Numbered from the stretch's first letter, positions 44,798 to 55,359 are shown. The stretch is 64,000 nucleotides of DNA from Bacillota bacterium (GCA_021769295.1 JAETTD010000002.1:186001-250000), one strand, 5' to 3'. Program-made: numbers and translations. The notes: generated from the letters alone by a model not told the origin.

Positions 44798-45427
44798 TTA
44801 TTTATCTTCCTTTTCATCAACAATTTTATATCGTAAAATCGTCTTTAGCTTGTTTTTATCTGTGCGGCTCGGATTGCTGAGATAGATTTCACGATGTTCC
44901 TTTGCGGCGCGCTTAAATCCGTTCTCCAGACAGTATTTGTTCATGGCCTCAAAAGATGCAGGCTCGTCATCATAAGAACCTTTATGCAGTATCTGAAGGC
45001 ATTTGCCGTCCTCAATGCACTCGAACGAAATATCCGAAAGATACGGAGACGGCTTTTTCTTCTCCGCCCGCTTAAGACCGGCAGCAAACATCTTATCATT
45101 GATGAAATCCGGCTGCCGTATCATGATGAGATATTGCAGTTCCTCCTTTACCAGCTCATCTCCTTCAACCGATTTGTTCCATATGCCTTCCAGTGGATAT
45201 ACGGTATAATCCTCTACAGGCTTATCCTCTCCGTCTGTTGCCTTGAACAGCATCTTTATGTTATAAGCGACAGAAAACAGAGCCGAAACCTTTTGTGAAA
45301 AAATTTCGCCGTTAGGGTCGCCTTCGCCGGAAATCGTAATATATTTCTGCTCGGGAACGTCAATGACGCAAGGAACCGGTTTTGCTCCGTATATATCTTT
45401 TTCCTGTTTTCTCCATTCGTATTTCAC
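44798..45427 (-). CDS. GyrI-like small-molecule-binding domain protein
   Basis: 209 residues. Repeated SHS2 strands of the GyrI/BmrR ligand-binding fold: DVPEQKYITISGEGDPN at the start and CLQILHKGSYDDEPASFEAM plus REIYLSNPSRTDKNKLKTILR near the end, the COG4832 pattern. No DNA-binding domain. Members bind or hydrolyse hydrophobic toxins; the ligand here is unknown. Between an ABC exporter set and the radical SAM gene. Confidence 0.88.
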   Translation of the reverse strand: MKYEWRKQEKDIYGAKPVPCVIDVPEQKYITISGEGDPNGEIFSQKVSALFSVAYNIKMLFKATDGEDKPVEDYTVYPLEGIWNKSVEGDELVKEELQYLIMIRQPDFINDKMFAAGLKRAEKKKPSPYLSDISFECIEDGKCLQILHKGSYDDEPASFEAMNKYCLENGFKRAAKEHREIYLSNPSRTDKNKLKTILRYKIVDEKEDK

Positions 45428-45456
45428 TGTTATACCTCTCTTTTTACTTAAGCCTG

Positions 45457-46359
45457 CTATCTTCTTTTCTTGCCTGTCATCAGATTAAGCATAATATATG
45501 CAGCAATCAATACGACAATTGATACAATAAGCACAATATACATGCTGCCGATTTCTACCTTGCTGTCAAAGAAATAAAGATTGCAGTCCACGCTGTCTCT
45601 GACGGCTTCTACCACCTGCTCAGGAAATCCCTGTTCATCCATTTCCTCAAAAACTCCTCTGAGCAGATGATTTCTCAAAAGAGAAGTGCCGTATGTACCC
45701 GGCAGGAAGGATACCGCCTTTTGAAGTCCTTCGGAAAAGTTTGAGATAGGCATGTATGCTCCGCATATAAAGCCGTAGCCGGCGCTGATTATCGTCCCTA
45801 CCGCCGATATTTGTCCCTGACTGGACAGGAAAAAGTTGATAATGCTGGACAAAGCTGAACCGAACAGCACCAGAAGAAGTATATCCAGCAAAGTCAGCGC
45901 TATATCCGTTCCTGTCAGATACCAGCCGGTTTTTGAAAGATACAGAAGACATACCGCCGCTGCTCCAAGACATACGAGCAGCGTGGACAGAAGGTTGGCA
46001 ACATAGTAGCCGAGAGCCAGCGTTCCCCGTCCCACGGGAGCCATGGACAGATCGTTTTTTGCTCCTGTGACCTTATCCTGCACCATGAGAAAATTGGAAC
46101 AAAAGGCTACCGTGACACAGCATACCGCCAAAAGTGAAGATACCAGCTCTCCGCCTACGCAGCCGCCTATGAGCTCATCTGAAACCGAAGCTCCTGCTGA
46201 TTCCAAAGCAGCGTGAAAGCTATCTTCATATACTTTTCTGAGAAAGGTGGCATAGAGGACAAGCAGAATCAAAGGCGTAATCAGAGAAGTGAAAAACATT
46301 CCCTTGTCTTTAAAATATAACTTGGTATTTCGCTTTACCAGTGCTCCAAGCTCTCTCAT
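45457..46359 (-). CDS. ABC-2 type transporter permease
   Basis: 300 residues. N-terminal helix (20-40), a large extracellular loop (45-75), then five helices (80-100, 115-140, 145-165, 175-205, 270-292). Contains SMAPVGRGTLALGYYVANL and ISAGYGFICGAYMPIS, the ABC-2 core pattern of multidrug/antibiotic exporters. Starts inside the ATPase stop (ATGA). Exports an unknown hydrophobic compound with the ATPase upstream. Confidence 0.88.
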   Translation of the reverse strand: MRELGALVKRNTKLYFKDKGMFFTSLITPLILLVLYATFLRKVYEDSFHAALESAGASVSDELIGGCVGGELVSSLLAVCCVTVAFCSNFLMVQDKVTGAKNDLSMAPVGRGTLALGYYVANLLSTLLVCLGAAAVCLLYLSKTGWYLTGTDIALTLLDILLLVLFGSALSSIINFFLSSQGQISAVGTIISAGYGFICGAYMPISNFSEGLQKAVSFLPGTYGTSLLRNHLLRGVFEEMDEQGFPEQVVEAVRDSVDCNLYFFDSKVEIGSMYIVLIVSIVVLIAAYIMLNLMTGKKRR

Positions 46360-47270
46360 CTTTCCATACCTCCCGTCAGTTTTTTACCTGTTGCCGCAAG
46401 AAATACGTCGTCCATTTTGCCTTTGGTTATCTCGTAATCCCGGAACAGTTCAGGATTTTCCACAATCAGCTTTGTCGCCGCTCCCGTATCAGGCACTGAT
46501 ATCCTATACGCATCACGAATCGGCACATAAGGGCAGCCCAGCGCCTTGATCTTTTCTTCATTTACTCCATAGAGAGTAATAAAGTCGCCTGTGTAGTTGT
46601 TTTTTAATGTAAGAGGCGTTCCCTCTGCCGCAATCTTTCCGCTGTCCAGTATAACCACAAAGTCCGCATCTGCGGCCTCCTCCATATAATGGGTGGTAAG
46701 GAATACCGTCATATGCTGCTCCTTTCGCATCATGGAAATTGCATCCCAGAGGAGTTTTCTTGTCTGTGGATCAAGCCCTGTGGTGGGCTCGTCGAGTATG
46801 AGTATCTTAGGGCTGTGAATCAATGCTCTCACGATGTCTATTCTTCGGCGCTGTCCGCCGGAAAGCTTTCCGACGGGGCGTTTCATCAAATCCCGAAAAT
46901 CCAAAAGCCTATCCAGTTCTGTAAGGCGTTTTTCCAGCTCATTTCCGGCAATGCCGTAAAGCGCCGCCCTGCTGATAAGATTGTCTCTGACGGTCAGGCT
47001 TTTATCCAAAACGGAATTCTGAAACACCACGCCCAGATTTCGTTTTACTTCATCTGCATCCCTGTCCGGATTCATTCCGCATATGTAAACACTTCCTTCA
47101 TCTTTGGCAAGTTGGCCGCACATAATGTTGATAGTGGTGGATTTGCCTGCTCCGTTGACTCCAAGGAAAGCAAAAAGCTCTCCTTCTTTTACCCTGAAGC
47201 TCAGGTCCCGCACCGCTTTTACTTCTCCAAATGCTTTGGATAGGTGATTGATTTCAATAATATTTTCCAT
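46356..47270 (-). CDS. ABC transporter ATPase (DrrA-like)
   Basis: 304 residues. Walker A GVNGAGKSTT, Q-loop VFQNS, signature LSGGQRRRIDIVRALIH, Walker B ILILDEPTTGLDP, switch His TTHYMEEA; C-terminal extension of about 70 residues like DrrA-type exporter ATPases. Pairs with the overlapping permease. Its promoter lies between it and the family A array. Confidence 0.92.
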   Translation of the reverse strand: MENIIEINHLSKAFGEVKAVRDLSFRVKEGELFAFLGVNGAGKSTTINIMCGQLAKDEGSVYICGMNPDRDADEVKRNLGVVFQNSVLDKSLTVRDNLISRAALYGIAGNELEKRLTELDRLLDFRDLMKRPVGKLSGGQRRRIDIVRALIHSPKILILDEPTTGLDPQTRKLLWDAISMMRKEQHMTVFLTTHYMEEAADADFVVILDSGKIAAEGTPLTLKNNYTGDFITLYGVNEEKIKALGCPYVPIRDAYRISVPDTGAATKLIVENPELFRDYEITKGKMDDVFLAATGKKLTGGMER

Positions 47271-47320
47271 ATTCTTCTCTCGCCTTCTTTGGTCTTGGTA
47301 GCATAATTTATACTGCTATT

Positions 47321-47349
47321 ATTATAATCTCCTTCCCTTTCCTTGCCAA
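47321..47349 (-). promoter_or_regulatory. Promoter of DrrA-like operon
   Basis: TTGGCA (47344-47349), 17 bp spacer, TATAAT (47321-47326). Confidence 0.78.
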
Positions 47350-47375
47350 CTGTTCTTTTTCAAAAAAAGGAGGGG

Positions 47376-47598
47376 CTGCCGTAAATCCTAATTTTCCTTT
47401 GGATTGCGGCATTTTTACAGCGATTATAGGGCTCAAATTGCCGTAAAGTTCGCAATTTATTTCATTTGCGGCATTTTATAAGCTGTAGAAAGGATAAAAC
47501 TGCCGTAAATTTGAAATTTTTCTTAGTTACCGGCATTTTCGCCAGTCAACAAGAAGCAAAAGTACCGCAGATAGAAGAAAATCTCCCTTCTGCGGCAC
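47376..47598 (+). repeat. 62-bp-period palindromic array, family A (4 units)
   Basis: 37-bp cores at 47376, 47438, 47500 and 47562 with 25-bp gaps, same as at 37.6 kb but opposite orientation. Arms TGCCGTAAA and TTTGCGGCA; unit 4 has diverged to CCGCAGA / TCTGCGG with pairing kept. Occupies the gap between pduL and the ABC operon. Confidence 0.88.
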
Positions 47599-47691
47599 TT
47601 TACAATTCAGGCGGTTGCGGCGGCATTATTTCGCCCGCCTTTTCAGTCGGCTGTGCAACAGCCCTTTCAATAATGAAATTATTTTTCTGTC

Positions 47692-48264
47692 CTATTTTAT
47701 AATTGTGCAAACTGCATCAGGACCGCAGCCTGCTGCATTTCCTTCATCTGTATCCAGATGAACTTCTCTTTCGTGTTTTGCGCCTGCTCTTACGAGAACG
47801 TTATCGAATATGAGGCCTCTCTCGCCTTCGATTTTGATGCTTACCATTTCGCCGTCTTTAACGCCTGCCTCTGCAGCCTGCTCGTCATTGAGATGAACGT
47901 GTCTCAGCGCTACGATTACACCGTGGTCGATTTCGATTTCTCCGCAAGGTCCTACGATTTTGCAGCCCGGAGTTCCCTCAAGCTTGCCTGATTCTCTTAT
48001 AGGTGCCTTGATTCCGATGGTTCTTGCATCTGTCATGGCAAGTTCAACCTGAGTTTCTTTTCTTGCAGGTCCGAGAACTCTTATTCCCTTTAATGTGTTC
48101 TTAGGTCCTACTATATCAACCTTTTCTTCGCAAGCGAACTGACCCGGCTGAACCAAATCCTTTGTAGGAGTAAGCTTGTGTCCTTTGCCGAACAGTGCTT
48201 CGATATGTTCTTCACTTAAGTGAAGGTGTTTGTTTGATAAACCGATTTTTACTTCATAAGCCAT
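47692..48264 (-). CDS. pduL: Phosphate propanoyltransferase, PduL family
   Basis: 190 residues. Interconverts acyl-CoA and acyl phosphate. Two PduL beta-barrel motifs with metal-binding His: SNKHLHLSEEHIEALFG at 10-26 and VIVALRHVHLNDEQAAEAG near 115; LGPARKETQVELA and REVHLDTDEGNAAG near the end. No microcompartment targeting extension and no shell genes nearby, so it is probably a general phosphotransacylase for acetate or propionate metabolism. Follows hpt. Confidence 0.92.
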   Translation of the reverse strand: MAYEVKIGLSNKHLHLSEEHIEALFGKGHKLTPTKDLVQPGQFACEEKVDIVGPKNTLKGIRVLGPARKETQVELAMTDARTIGIKAPIRESGKLEGTPGCKIVGPCGEIEIDHGVIVALRHVHLNDEQAAEAGVKDGEMVSIKIEGERGLIFDNVLVRAGAKHEREVHLDTDEGNAAGCGPDAVCTIIK

Positions 48265-48305
48265 TTTATATGTATCTCCTTTTTATAAAATTAAAAACTT
48301 TTTTA

Positions 48306-48830
48306 TTAACCCTCAAGGTAGCTGACATAAGGCAGGTTTCTGTACTTCTGGTCATAGTCCAGCCCGTATCCGATTACAAACAGGTTGTCTATGGAAAAGC
48401 CCACATAATCCGCCTCAATGTCCACCACTCTTCTGGACGGTTTGTCCAAAAGGGTGCATATCTTTATGCTCTTGGGATTTCTGTCTGCCAGATATCCCTT
48501 TAAAAACTTCAGAGTAGTTCCTGTATCTATAATGTCTTCTATGATTATAACATTTTTGCCGTAGATGTCGCCATCCAAATCCTTTTTGACCTTTACGACA
48601 CCGCTGGAGGTGGTTCCCGAGCCATAACTTGAGGCCGTTACAAAATCAATCTCTGCATCACATGTAATGTTTTTCATGATATCTGCCATCCACACTACGG
48701 CGCCTCTCAAAGTGCCTATGAGATAAACTCCCTCTCCCTCATAATCTTTCGATATCTGCGCACCTATTTCAGCAGCTCTTGCTCTTATCTGTTCTTCAGT
48801 AAAAAGGACCGTTCCCATTTTATCGCTCAT
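48306..48830 (-). CDS. hpt: Hypoxanthine phosphoribosyltransferase
   Basis: Purine salvage: hypoxanthine or guanine plus PRPP to IMP/GMP. 174 residues with LIGTLRGAVVWMADI, SYGSGTTSSGVVKV flexible loop, PRPP motif VIIIEDIIDTGTTL and DYVGFSIDNLFVIGYGLDYDQKYRNLPY purine-binding end. Overlaps the DUF1232 gene by 11 nt. Confidence 0.96.
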   Translation of the reverse strand: MSDKMGTVLFTEEQIRARAAEIGAQISKDYEGEGVYLIGTLRGAVVWMADIMKNITCDAEIDFVTASSYGSGTTSSGVVKVKKDLDGDIYGKNVIIIEDIIDTGTTLKFLKGYLADRNPKSIKICTLLDKPSRRVVDIEADYVGFSIDNLFVIGYGLDYDQKYRNLPYVSYLEG

Positions 48831-49158
48831 CTTTTTCTTCCTCCTGCTCTACGGTAAATTCTACTCCTTCTATTATATCTTTCTTGTTGAATTCCTTTGA
48901 AAAGTCCTGTTCCTTGTCGTTGACCCAGTATTGATCCAAGGTGTCTTTCAAATGCCATATTATCCATATCCACAAAACCAGGTCATCTAAAAATCCAAAG
49001 GGGAACAACACCGGAGGTATCAAGTCCACCGGCAGAAACAAGTAAACTATGCCGAGTATCACCAAAAGTTTTTTTCTCTTGGGGACGGCCTTGTCTTTCA
49101 TCATGGCTGAAATCGCTTTAATGCGGCTTGACAGCACTCTGAAGCTTATAAATTGCAT
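48820..49158 (-). CDS. YkvA/DUF1232 family membrane protein
   Basis: 112 residues. The DUF1232 core is KKLLVILGIVYLFLPVDLIPP-type (about 28-48) followed by FGFLDDLVLWIWIIWHLKDTL, a hairpin of two membrane helices with the conserved PxDLIP and DD. Tail is acidic. Function unknown. Shares one base with the engB stop (TAATG). Confidence 0.88.
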   Translation of the reverse strand: MQFISFRVLSSRIKAISAMMKDKAVPKRKKLLVILGIVYLFLPVDLIPPVLFPFGFLDDLVLWIWIIWHLKDTLDQYWVNDKEQDFSKEFNKKDIIEGVEFTVEQEEEKDER

Positions 49159-49745
49159 TATTCCTCCAAAATTTTATCCATCTGCTCAAGCAGTTTATCC
49201 TGGCCTGTGCGCTTCAGTGCAGACACGGGTATTACAACATCGTCCCGGTCCAAATCGAGAGTACGCCGTATCACGCTTATACATTTTTGCATTTCATTGC
49301 GTGAAACCTTGTCGGCTTTGGTGGCAACGACTATGCCGTCCAGCCCGTAATGTTTCAGATATTGGTACATCTGTATGTCCTGGGCTGACGGAGCGTGGCG
49401 TATATCCACAAGCTGAACGACTTTTCTGAGGCCGCTTCTTATCTGGAAATACTCTTCCATCATAGGGCCCCAGTCTTTGCTCATTTCCTTTGAAACCTTT
49501 GCATATCCGTATCCCGGCAAATCAACTATTCTAAAAGAGTCATTGATTCTGTAAAAGTTTATGGTCCTCGTCTTTCCCGGGCTTCCCGATACACGCGCCA
49601 GACTTTTTCTGCCTGTCAGCAAATTCAAGAGAGAAGACTTTCCCACATTTGAACGCCCTGCAAAGGCAATTTCCGGCATTGTGTCCTCAGGGTACTGATT
49701 GGCTCTTACCGCAACTGCCTCAAGCTGTGCTTCTTTTACTATCAT
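49158..49745 (-). CDS. engB: Ribosome biogenesis GTPase YsxC/EngB
   Basis: 195 residues from ATG 49745 right after the lon stop; a longer frame would overlap lon. G1 GRSNVGKSSLLN, G2 region KTRTINF, G3 DLPGYG, G4 TKADK, G5 SALK. Helps assembly of the large ribosomal subunit. lon-engB linkage is conserved in Firmicutes. Confidence 0.96.
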   Translation of the reverse strand: MIVKEAQLEAVAVRANQYPEDTMPEIAFAGRSNVGKSSLLNLLTGRKSLARVSGSPGKTRTINFYRINDSFRIVDLPGYGYAKVSKEMSKDWGPMMEEYFQIRSGLRKVVQLVDIRHAPSAQDIQMYQYLKHYGLDGIVVATKADKVSRNEMQKCISVIRRTLDLDRDDVVIPVSALKRTGQDKLLEQMDKILEE

Positions 49746-49746
49746 A

Positions 49747-52110
49747 CTACAAACCTTTGCTTTCTTCCAGTGCATATTTTAATGCTTCTTTAGCTTTTTC
49801 AAGCAACACAAAGTCGAGCTGCCTCCTTACTGTCTGAGGAATATCATCTATGTCCGCCTTGTTTTCGGCAGGAAGCAATATGGTCTTTATTCCGGCTCTG
49901 TGAGCGGCCAACACCTTTTCCTTGATTCCTCCGACAGGAAGAACCTTTCCCCTGAGGGTGATTTCGCCCGTCATGGCCACATCCTTTTTAACGGGAATTC
50001 CGGTAAGGGTCGACATCACAGAGGTGAACATGGTCACACCTGCCGACGGACCGTCCTTTGGAACAGCTCCTTCAGGTACATGGACGTGAAGGTCGTACTT
50101 CTTATAAAAATCTTCCTCTATATCATACTCTTCCGCTATGGAGCGTATATATGTTATGGCTGTTCTCGCCGATTCCTGCATAACGTCTCCCAGCTGTCCG
50201 GTAAGCTCTATCTTGCCGGTGCCCGGAACCAAGGCCGTCTCTATAAAGAGAGTATCTCCGCCGACCTGAGTCCACGCCATTCCTGTGGTTACTCCCACTT
50301 CGCTTTCCGCCGTTACGGTATCGTATCTGTATCTGTGTTTTCCCAGATAACTTTCCAGGCTTGCAGGGGTTATCCTGTAGCTCTGAGCCTTCTTTGCCAC
50401 TATCTTACGCGCCACCTTGCGGCAGAGACTTCCTATCTCACGCTCTAAGTTTCTTACTCCCGATTCTCTTGTGTAGAAGTTTATCAAATCTCTTAGAGCC
50501 TTTTCGCTTATGGCAAAGTTCTTCTTTTTGAGGCCGTGAGCCTTCATCTGCTTAGGAACCAGATATTTCTGGGCTATCTTAACCTTTTCTTCCTCCGTAT
50601 AGCCCGAAACTTCTATGACCTCCATTCTGTCAAGAAGCGGTCTCGGAATGGTCGCCGTCGTATTGGCGGTGGTTATGAACATAACCTTTGACAAGTCAAA
50701 AGGCACTTCCAGGAAGTGGTCCGTAAACTCTTTGTTCTGCTCCGGGTCAAGAACTTCCAGAAGGGCGGACGCCGGGTCTCCTTTAAAATCAGAGCCTATC
50801 TTATCCACCTCATCAAACAGAAATACCGGGTTATCCGTTCCCGCATCTTTAATTGCGCTTATAACACGTCCCGGAATCGCGCCTATATAAGTTCTTCTGT
50901 GACCCCGGATTTCAGCTTCATCTCTTACTCCGCCGAGAGACATTCTTACAAACTCTCTGCCTGTCGAACGTGCAATGGATCGTGCAATCGAAGTCTTGCC
51001 CACTCCCGGAGGTCCCACCAGACATATGATAGGTCCCTTGATAGCCTTTGAAAGATGAATGACAGCCAGGTATTCCAAGATTCTTTCCTTGACCTTTTCA
51101 AGGCCGTAATGATCCTCGTTCAAAATCTTTTCGGCTTTTTTCAAATCCGAATTGGTCTTTGACGACTTGTTCCACGGAAGGGAAAGAATGGTCTCCACAT
51201 AGTTTCTTATAACTCCGCTTTCCGCTGAGGACGGTATCATCTTTGTAAACTTGTTTATTTCCTTTTTTACCTTATCTTCCGTCTTGCTGTCGAGGTTGAG
51301 CTTCTCAAGCTTGTCGAGCCACTCCTTTGCCTCGCTGACAGCGTCTTCTCCGAAGCCCAGTTCATTTTGAATTGCCTTCATCTGCTCCCGGAGATAATAT
51401 TCCTTCTGATTCTGCTTTACGTTCTCCTGAACCTGCTCGCTGAGCTTGTGCTCAAGGCGCAGAATCTGGTTTTCCTCGAAGATAATTCCGTTCAGGATGT
51501 TCAGCCTTTCTCTTACAACAAAGGCTTCCAAAACCCTCTGTTTTTTGGCTATATCCACATCCAGCTGAACCGCTATGGTATCTGAAAGCACATCGGCGTC
51601 GTCGATTACCACCGAAAGGTCGTACATATCGTTTTTCACCGAAGGGCTGAGCTCTATATATTCGTCAAAGGTGTTGAGAAGCACCCTTATCATCGCCTTG
51701 GTTTCGATGTCGTCCCCGTTCATGGGAATGCTTTCCACCTTATCTACAGCGACCGAAATAAAAGGCTCTTCCGATACGACTTCTTTTATGGATGCTCTGT
51801 AAAGACCTTCTACCAAAACTCTTATGGTGTCGCCCTGTATCTTAAGCATCTGCTTTATTTTAACTACGGTTCCTATTGTATAATAATCTTCCCTTGTGGG
51901 AATCAGTATGTTTTCGTCTTTCTGAGAGGATACAAAGAGTATCTTGTCCTTATTCATTGCGGCTTCAAGAGCCTTAATGGATTTTTCTCTGCCCACATCA
52001 AAGTGCAAAACCGTATTGGGAAATACCAACAGCCCCCTCAAAGGTATGCATGGCATTGTCAGAATTTCTTCCCGGTCGTTTTGCATAACTTCGTTTTCCG
52101 TCGTGTTCAA
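49747..52110 (-). CDS. lon: ATP-dependent protease La
   Basis: 787 residues. N-terminal LAN substrate domain ([12 protein letters not shown]), coiled middle, AAA+ module with Walker [10 protein letters not shown] (366-374), Walker [12 protein letters not shown], and serine protease domain with Ser689 (KDGPSAGVT) and Lys732 (GGIKEKVLA). Start is TTG 52110 with AGGGGGAG 5 nt upstream; ATG eight codons later is a poorer choice. Degrades misfolded and regulatory proteins. A terminator hairpin stands between clpX and lon. Confidence 0.96.
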   Translation of the reverse strand: MNTTENEVMQNDREEILTMPCIPLRGLLVFPNTVLHFDVGREKSIKALEAAMNKDKILFVSSQKDENILIPTREDYYTIGTVVKIKQMLKIQGDTIRVLVEGLYRASIKEVVSEEPFISVAVDKVESIPMNGDDIETKAMIRVLLNTFDEYIELSPSVKNDMYDLSVVIDDADVLSDTIAVQLDVDIAKKQRVLEAFVVRERLNILNGIIFEENQILRLEHKLSEQVQENVKQNQKEYYLREQMKAIQNELGFGEDAVSEAKEWLDKLEKLNLDSKTEDKVKKEINKFTKMIPSSAESGVIRNYVETILSLPWNKSSKTNSDLKKAEKILNEDHYGLEKVKERILEYLAVIHLSKAIKGPIICLVGPPGVGKTSIARSIARSTGREFVRMSLGGVRDEAEIRGHRRTYIGAIPGRVISAIKDAGTDNPVFLFDEVDKIGSDFKGDPASALLEVLDPEQNKEFTDHFLEVPFDLSKVMFITTANTTATIPRPLLDRMEVIEVSGYTEEEKVKIAQKYLVPKQMKAHGLKKKNFAISEKALRDLINFYTRESGVRNLEREIGSLCRKVARKIVAKKAQSYRITPASLESYLGKHRYRYDTVTAESEVGVTTGMAWTQVGGDTLFIETALVPGTGKIELTGQLGDVMQESARTAITYIRSIAEEYDIEEDFYKKYDLHVHVPEGAVPKDGPSAGVTMFTSVMSTLTGIPVKKDVAMTGEITLRGKVLPVGGIKEKVLAAHRAGIKTILLPAENKADIDDIPQTVRRQLDFVLLEKAKEALKYALEESKGL

Positions 52111-52135
52111 AGCTACTCCCCCTTTCTTTATCTTA

Positions 52136-52162
52136 GAAAATAAGGCGACCGAAGTCGCCTTA
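52136..52162 (-). terminator. Hairpin between clpX and lon
   Basis: AAGGCGAC-TTCG-GTCGCCTT then ATTTTC on minus, directly after the clpX stop. U-run is interrupted, so it probably attenuates rather than fully stops read-through. Confidence 0.72.
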
Positions 52163-53443
52163 TCATGAAGCGGTTGCTTCTTGGTCTTTTAATTCTCTGC
52201 CCGAAGTCAGAATAAGCTTCGGTCTGCCTTTAAGTTCAATGGTTTCTTTGGTGATAATGCATTTTTCAACATCATCTCTCGAAGGGATTTCATACATTAT
52301 TTCAGTCATGGTTCCCTCCATAATGCTTCTCAGTCCTCTTGCTCCGGTCTTTCTTTCGATTGCCTGCTTTGCTACCGCTCTTATGGCCTCTTCGTCCATT
52401 TCAAGCTCTACTCCGTCTATTGAGAGCAGTTTTTTATACTGCTTAAGGAGCGCATTCTTAGGTTCCTTGATTATCCTTACCAGAGCGTCTTCCGAAAGCT
52501 CGTCAAGGGTTACTATAACCGGCAGACGTCCTATAAATTCAGGTATCAATCCGAACTTAAGCAAATCTTCCGGCTGAACCTTTGCCAGCAACTTGTCGTC
52601 CTCTGCCTTTTCCGTATTTATCGGCGAGTTAAATCCTATGACCTTATCGCCCATTCTGCGCTTGATAATCTTTTCCAGACCGTCAAAGGCGCCGCCGCAG
52701 ATGAAAAGCACGTTGGTCGTATCGAACTGTATGAATTCCTGATGAGGATGTTTTCTGCCTCCCTGAGGCGGCACGTTGGCAACGGTGCCTTCAAGTATCT
52801 TGAGAAGAGCCTGCTGCACACCTTCGCCGCTTACATCCCTTGTAATCGAAGGATTGTCGGACTTTCTCGCAATCTTGTCTATTTCGTCTACATAGATTAT
52901 ACCCTTTTGCGCTTTTTCCACATCATAATCTGCTGCCTGCAAAAGCTTAAGCAGGATGTTTTCCACATCCTCGCCCACATATCCCGCCTCTGTCAGCGCC
53001 GTAGCATCGGCTATGGCGAAAGGAACGTCGAGAATCTTTGCCAGCGTCTGAGCCAGCAGGGTTTTTCCCGAGCCTGTAGGGCCTATCATCACGATGTTGC
53101 TCTTCTGGAGTTCCACATCGTCGTCTTCTGCAAGTTTTTTTCCGTTAATTCTTTTGTAATGGTTATATACAGCTACCGCCAATGACTTCTTTGCTCTGTC
53201 CTGCTCTATTACATAATCTGACAGAACTTCGGTAATCTCCTTGGGTTTAGGGAGCTTATATGACTGTGCCGTATCCGCAGAGCTTTCTTCGCTCTCGATA
53301 CCTTCGTTGAGGATATCCAGACATATGTGGATACACTCGTCACAGATATAGACTCCCGGTCCCGCTACCAGGCGAACTACCTGACTTTGAGGTTTACCGC
53401 AGAAGGAGCATCTGAGCTGTTTGTTTTCATCATATTTGCTCAT
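52163..53443 (-). CDS. clpX: ClpXP unfoldase subunit
   Basis: 426 residues. Zinc-binding domain with Cys12, 15, 34, 37; AAA+ with Walker [14 protein letters not shown]-like ClpP contact region VIGFNSPI, Walker B YVDEID, sensor Arg in [14 protein letters not shown], and C-terminal D2 with [13 protein letters not shown]. Feeds proteins into ClpP. Starts 21 nt after clpP. Confidence 0.97.
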   Translation of the reverse strand: MSKYDENKQLRCSFCGKPQSQVVRLVAGPGVYICDECIHICLDILNEGIESEESSADTAQSYKLPKPKEITEVLSDYVIEQDRAKKSLAVAVYNHYKRINGKKLAEDDDVELQKSNIVMIGPTGSGKTLLAQTLAKILDVPFAIADATALTEAGYVGEDVENILLKLLQAADYDVEKAQKGIIYVDEIDKIARKSDNPSITRDVSGEGVQQALLKILEGTVANVPPQGGRKHPHQEFIQFDTTNVLFICGGAFDGLEKIIKRRMGDKVIGFNSPINTEKAEDDKLLAKVQPEDLLKFGLIPEFIGRLPVIVTLDELSEDALVRIIKEPKNALLKQYKKLLSIDGVELEMDEEAIRAVAKQAIERKTGARGLRSIMEGTMTEIMYEIPSRDDVEKCIITKETIELKGRPKLILTSGRELKDQEATAS

Positions 53444-53464
53444 ATTCTAAACATTTCCCCCTAA

Positions 53465-54046
53465 TTATCTTGACGTAATAACCTTGTCTATAAGCCCGTA
53501 AGCGCAAGCTTCGTCGGCGCTCATGAAGTTATCCCTGTCTGTGTCTTTTGAAACCTTTTCAAAATCCTGTCCCGTATTTTCGGACATTATCCTGTTGAGT
53601 TTCTCTCTGGTTTTCAGTATCCAGTCAGCGTGAATCTTTATATCTTCTGCCTGACCTTTTACCCCGCCCAGAGGCTGATGAATCATAATTTCCGCATTTG
53701 GAAGGGCCATTCTCTTGCCCTTTGCTCCCGATGAAAGCAGGAAAGCCCCCATGCTTGCCGCAAGGCCTACGCAAATCGTAGATACATCAGGCTTGATATA
53801 CTGCATAGTATCGTAAATGGCCATGCCCGCCGTAACAGAACCTCCCGGGCTGTTGATGTAAATGCAGATGTCCTTATCCGGATCTTCTGCTTCCAAAAAC
53901 AAAAGCTGCGCAACCACTATGCTTGCCACATGGTCGTCAATCTCCTCGCCGAGAAATATGATTCTGTCCTTTAAAAGCCTCGAATAAATGTCATATGACC
54001 TTTCTCCTCTGGCAGTCTGTTCAATTACATATGGTACCAAAGCCAT
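53465..54046 (-). CDS. clpP: ClpP serine protease
   Basis: 193 residues. Catalytic triad Ser98 ([10 protein letters not shown]), His123 (MIHQPLGG) and Asp172. Short propeptide at most. Assembles as tetradecamer with ClpX. tig-clpP-clpX order is conserved in many bacteria. Confidence 0.97.
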   Translation of the reverse strand: MALVPYVIEQTARGERSYDIYSRLLKDRIIFLGEEIDDHVASIVVAQLLFLEAEDPDKDICIYINSPGGSVTAGMAIYDTMQYIKPDVSTICVGLAASMGAFLLSSGAKGKRMALPNAEIMIHQPLGGVKGQAEDIKIHADWILKTREKLNRIMSENTGQDFEKVSKDTDRDNFMSADEACAYGLIDKVITSR

Positions 54047-54075
54047 TTTTATACCCCCTTCTTCGCCTGTTTATC

Positions 54076-55359
54076 TTATTTTATTACTGCATTTTCATAG
54101 ATAAACTGAATAGCCTTTTTAACTTTTAAGTCTTTCTGCAGGAATGTCAGGTTTTCAACGCCTATCATCTCTTTAAGCTTATCTGCGGTAGTCTGATACT
54201 GAATAGCCATAACTTTCAGTTCTTCTTCCATTTCTTCCTGTGAAACTTCAATCTTTTCTGCTTCTGCTATTCCGTTAAGTATCATTCTTGTCTTAACCTG
54301 TCTTTCTGCATCAGGTTTTAATTCTTCTCTGAATCCGGCCATATCCTTGCCTGTAAATTCGAGATACTGACCTAATGAGAGTCCCTGATAACGAAGCTGC
54401 TGGTCAAGTTCCTGTGACATTCTGTCCATTTCATCTTCAATCATGACAGCCGGAATTTCGATTTCGTTGGCTTCGACTACTTTTGCCAGAGCTGCATCCT
54501 GCATCTTTGTTTCTGCTCCTGCTTTAGCATACTTTTCTAGTCTTTCCCTTGTTGCGTTTTTTAATTCTTCCAAAGTGTCATATTCGCTCACATCTTTTGC
54601 GAGTTCATCGTCAAGTTCAGGAAGCTGCTCTTCTTTTATTTCGTGTACAAGGCAGTGGAATACGGCTTCTTTTCCTGCAAGGTTTTCGGCATGATAGTCT
54701 TCAGGGAAAGTAACGGTTACGTCTTTCTTTTCTCCCGGAGTTGCGCCTACAAGCTGTTCTTCAAAGCCCGGTATAAACATGCCTGAGCCAAGTTTAAGTT
54801 CCTGATTCTCGGCAGTGCCGCCTTCAAACTGCTCGTCGCCTACAAAGCCGGAATAATCGAACAGAACCGTATCGCCTTCCTTTGCAGGTCTTTCGGCGAT
54901 AATCATTCTTGCGTTTCTCTTCTGAATGGACTTCAGTTCATTATCCACGTCTTCTTCTTTTACTTCCTGTACTACCTTTTCTATCTCTACGCCTTTGTAG
55001 TCTTTAACTTCAACTATAGGATAGCAAGCTACGGTAATGGTTACGGTAAATCCTTCTCCCTTTGCAATCTTGCTGAATTCAGCGGCCGGGCTGTCTATAA
55101 CTTCGAGTTCAAGTTCTGCAAGAGCCTTGCCGTAATTTTCTCTGAAAAGTTCGTCGATAGCATCTTCAAAGAAGATTCCCTCTCCGTAACGTTTTTCTAT
55201 AATGCTTCTCGGAGCCTTACCTTTTCTGAATCCGTCCACCTGAAACTTATCTTTATTCTGCTGATAAGCCTTTACCTGTGCTGCTTCAAACTCCTCTGCT
55301 GCAAATTCCATTGTAAATTTAACATCGTTCTTTTCTCTTGAAATAAATGTTGCTTTCAT
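54076..55359 (-). CDS. tig: Trigger factor chaperone
   Basis: 427 residues. N-terminal ribosome-binding domain with the signature GFRKGKAPRSIIEKRYG (43-59), middle FKBP-type prolyl isomerase domain (VLFDYSGFVGDEQFEGGTAEN and GMFIPGFEEQLVGATPGEKKDV), C-terminal helical chaperone arms. Binds nascent chains at the ribosome exit. First gene of the proteostasis cluster, own promoter. Confidence 0.97.
   Translation of the reverse strand: MKATFISREKNDVKFTMEFAAEEFEAAQVKAYQQNKDKFQVDGFRKGKAPRSIIEKRYGEGIFFEDAIDELFRENYGKALAELELEVIDSPAAEFSKIAKGEGFTVTITVACYPIVEVKDYKGVEIEKVVQEVKEEDVDNELKSIQKRNARMIIAERPAKEGDTVLFDYSGFVGDEQFEGGTAENQELKLGSGMFIPGFEEQLVGATPGEKKDVTVTFPEDYHAENLAGKEAVFHCLVHEIKEEQLPELDDELAKDVSEYDTLEELKNATRERLEKYAKAGAETKMQDAALAKVVEANEIEIPAVMIEDEMDRMSQELDQQLRYQGLSLGQYLEFTGKDMAGFREELKPDAERQVKTRMILNGIAEAEKIEVSQEEMEEELKVMAIQYQTTADKLKEMIGVENLTFLQKDLKVKKAIQFIYENAVIK

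Noticed and set aside
47376-47598. CRISPR array
   Set aside because: Same reasons; the repeat is a variable hairpin and not an exact direct repeat.
47466-47702. 78-codon plus frame
   Set aside because: Built from family A repeats; no ribosome site and not kept between units because 62 is not a multiple of 3.
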